A DNA stretch of 64,000 nucleotides. Source: Avena insularis (lineage: Eukaryota > Streptophyta > Magnoliopsida > Poales > Poaceae). The DNA lies in contig CM042692.1 in NCBI GenBank assembly GCA_023614405.1, positions 120,025,503 through 120,089,502 of the forward strand, written 5' to 3'. Made by a program: the position numbers and the translations under genes. This document shows positions 62,279-64,000 of this stretch, piece after piece (the first letter of the stretch is position 1; each line of letters starts with the position of its first letter). Below the pieces are notes generated by a model. That model worked only from the letters and a program-made list of their open reading frames with translations. It did no database searches and was not told the origin of the DNA.

Positions 62279-62916
62279 ATGTATGCCATGCTATGTACTA
62301 GACCCGACATCGCATATGTCGTTAGTCTAACTAGCAGATATCAAAGTGATCCAGAGTGGATCATTGACAATGTCAAAAACATCCTTAAGTACTTGAGAAG
62401 AACTAAGGATATGGTTCTTTCTTATGGAGGTGATGAACATTTCGTTGTTAATGGTTACACCGATGTTAGTTGGAACACCGATCCGGATGATTCTAAATCA
62501 CAACTGGATACGTATTTATTTTGAATGGTGCAGAAGCTTATCGGAGGAGTGCAAAGCAAAGCGTTGTGGCGAGATCTTCAATCAATCGTAATACATGGTT
62601 GCTTCGGAGGCTTCACAAGAAGCGATATGGATGAAAGAGTTCATTACAGAGCTGGGTGTGGTTCCAAGTGCGCTGGACCCAATGTTCATCTATCAGGATA
62701 ACATGGGCGCCATAGCCAATGCGCAAGAACCAAGGTCACACAAGAAGTCAAGCATATCAATGCTTCCACGCTATTCGAGAACATATCCAGGATGGGGATA
62801 TAAAGATTTGCAAAGTACACAGATCTGAATGTGGCGGATCCGTTGACTAAACCTCTCCCGAGGGCAAACATGACCAACACCAAACTGCCATGGGTGTTCG
62901 GTATATTACCATGTAA
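62279..62916 (+). pseudogene. pol: Angela-like RNase H and pol end
   Basis: Reads YAMLCTRPDIAYVV, then KYLRRTKDMVL, then VNGYTDVSWNTD. After a break near 62525 it continues with ASEASQEAIWMKEF and YQDNMGAIANAQ. The last part (ADPLTKPLPR near 62837) is frameshifted before the final stop near 62914. RNase H removes RNA from the hybrid. At least two frame breaks are present. Confidence 0.85.
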
Positions 62917-62939
62917 TCTAGATTAGATGACTCTAGTGC

Positions 62940-62950
62940 AAGTGGGAGAC
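62940..62950 (+). other. Polypurine tract of the Angela-like element
   Basis: AAGTGGGAGAC directly precedes the 3' LTR. GTGCAAGTGG is shared with the tract of the degenerate copia family (about 10017-10030 and 18093-18106 on the minus strand). Confidence 0.8.
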
Positions 62951-64000
62951 TGTTGGAGATATGCCCTAGAGGCAATAATAAATGTAGTTATTATTATATA
63001 TCTTTGTGTTTATGATAAATGTTTACATTCATGCTATAATAGTATTAACAAGGAAACCATTAATACTTGTGTGATTTGTAAACTTAATTTGAAGTCCCTA
63101 GTATAGCCTCTATACTTCACTAGCTTGTTGGTTGATTGATGATTGTGGTTTCCCTATCATGAACATTGAGATGTTATCAACAACAAGATCATATCATTAG
63201 GAGAATGATATGGTGGACATACTCCTATAGATAAGCGTAGCATAAAGATCAAGTCATTTCAATAGTTCAATTGCTATATGCTTTCTGATACATAGTAACC
63301 TAATTCCTTCGACCATGAGATCATGCATATCACCTTTACTGGATGGATGCTTTGATGTCATCAAACACCACACCGTAATGTGGGTGGCTATAAAGGTGGC
63401 ATTGAGTGTTCGGAAAGTATTGGTTGAAACACATGGATCAAGAGTGGATTTGTCCATCCACATGACGGATAGATATTCTTGGGCCCTCTCGGTGAAATGT
63501 CATCCAATTAGCTTGCAAGCATGTGACTGGCTACCAAGTGATCACATATCACGGGAACGAGAAAAGAGTACTTATCAGTAACGAGGATGAACTAGGTATG
63601 CAGAGATACCAACGATCATAACCTCGGATAAGTAACATATCGTGAGACAAAGGGACATTGGTATCGTATGTAAGTGGTTCATTCGATCGCAAAGTAATCG
63701 TAGAAATATGTGGGAGCCATATGAATTTACAGATTCCTCTATTGGTTATTGTTCGGAGAAGTGTCTCGATCATGTCCGCATAATTCACGAACCGTAGGGA
63801 GACACACTTAAGGATTCGACGTTGTTTGAGTAGTTATGGTATTATGAGAAAGAGACCGAATGTTGTTCGGAGTCTCGGATGGGATCCGGGATATCACGAG
63901 GAGATCCGGAATGGTCCGGAGAATAAGATTCATATAAGGAAAGTCCTGCTGAGTTGGGGAATGGTTCCGTGTTTTCATCGGGAACATTCTAGAAGGTCCC
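62951..64000 (+). repeat. 3' LTR of the Angela-like element (partial)
   Basis: The first 1,050 bases match 55912-56962 with a handful of substitutions and indels (for example near 63380, 63447 and 63478). The window ends before the TATA box and the R region. Confidence 0.92.

Larger units (their letters stand above)
3133..64000 (-). mobile_element. Element X: gag-only LTR retrotransposon, shattered by later insertions
   Basis: X is the frame into which all elements right of 8235 inserted. Its visible parts are the 3' LTR (3133-5300), a polypurine tract and non-coding interior (5301-8235), and gag on the minus strand (24726-25201, 27104-28652, 55864-55911). The rest of gag, the primer site and the 5' LTR lie beyond 64000. 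The gag frame resumes correctly after each insertion is taken out, which ties the pieces together. No protease, RT or integrase is seen between gag and the 3' LTR, so X is non-autonomous. Proteins with this gag type (paired zinc knuckles, coiled coils) occur in grass copia-like elements, but the superfamily is not proved here. Confidence 0.7.
55912..64000 (+). mobile_element. BARE1/WIS/Angela-type copia element, cut by the window end
   Basis: 5' LTR 55912-57798, primer site at about 57801, leader to 58984, frameshifted gag-pol 58985-62916, polypurine tract 62940-62950, and 3' LTR from 62951 to the window end (1,050 of about 1,890 bases). The visible LTR parts are almost alike, with small indels. 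The order gag, protease, integrase, RT, RNase H is that of copia. It inserted in the gag of X; the 5' flank is TTAAT (55907-55911), and the matching 3' flank lies outside. It has several frameshifts, so it is not autonomous. Confidence 0.93.

Noticed and set aside
1..64000. CRISPR array, bacterial operon or a host single-copy gene
   Set aside because: No regularly spaced repeats with unique spacers. All recognisable coding is retrotransposon or transposon sequence. No intron-exon gene with host function was found outside the Mutator-like element.

Overview
The window is grass nuclear DNA, most likely Triticeae (wheat, Aegilops, barley or rye). It holds a BARE1/WIS/Angela-type copia LTR present as a solo copy and a nearly full copy, very long (about 4 kb) Gypsy LTRs, initiator-Met tRNA primer-binding sites, and a Mutator-type transposon with 9-bp target duplications. 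I find no host gene outside transposable elements, and no tRNA, rRNA or CRISPR array. Every long stretch can be assigned to a nest of transposons. Family names such as 'Angela-like' and 'Tekay-like' come from recognised sequence features and were not checked against a database.

Layout. (1) 1-3132 is the LTR end of an old Gypsy element whose body lies left of the window. (2) Element X, a gag-only LTR retrotransposon on the minus strand, interrupts it at 3133: LTR 3133-5300, non-coding interior 5301-8235, gag in pieces at 24726-25201, 27104-28652 and 55864-55911, and the remainder beyond 64000. (3) X was broken four times. A degenerate copia element (8236-24618, duplication GATAT) carries a second copy of its own family in one LTR (8331-16558, duplication CATAC). 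A solo Angela-like LTR sits at 25202-27103 (duplication GTTCT). A Gypsy chromovirus-like element spans 28653-55858. An Angela-like element starts at 55912 and runs off the right edge. (4) The right LTR of the Gypsy element holds a non-autonomous element made almost wholly of LTR (41310-54827, duplication AACGG). One LTR of that element holds a Mutator-like transposon (48761-52906, 9-bp duplication). The nest is five levels deep.

Coding content. All recognisable proteins are transposon proteins or cargo, and all look broken. The Gypsy element encodes an extra upstream protein, then gag, protease, RT, RNase H, integrase and a chromodomain-like tail. It has many premature TAG codons and an Asp-to-Asn change in the RT active site. 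The Angela-like element retains recognisable gag, protease, integrase, RT and RNase H, but with frameshifts. The two older copia copies keep only faint pol traces. The Mutator-like element carries two host-gene-like pieces, one resembling a GRF-type zinc finger and one an XS-type zinc finger.

The most interesting signals are not ordinary genes: the double-cargo Mutator-like element; a palindrome array upstream of the X promoter; a pair of hairpins kept in the R region of two copia families; a motif around CCATAACCGCGGAC shared by three otherwise different Gypsy-type LTRs; and a CAG-to-TAG decay pattern that looks like deamination of methylated cytosine.
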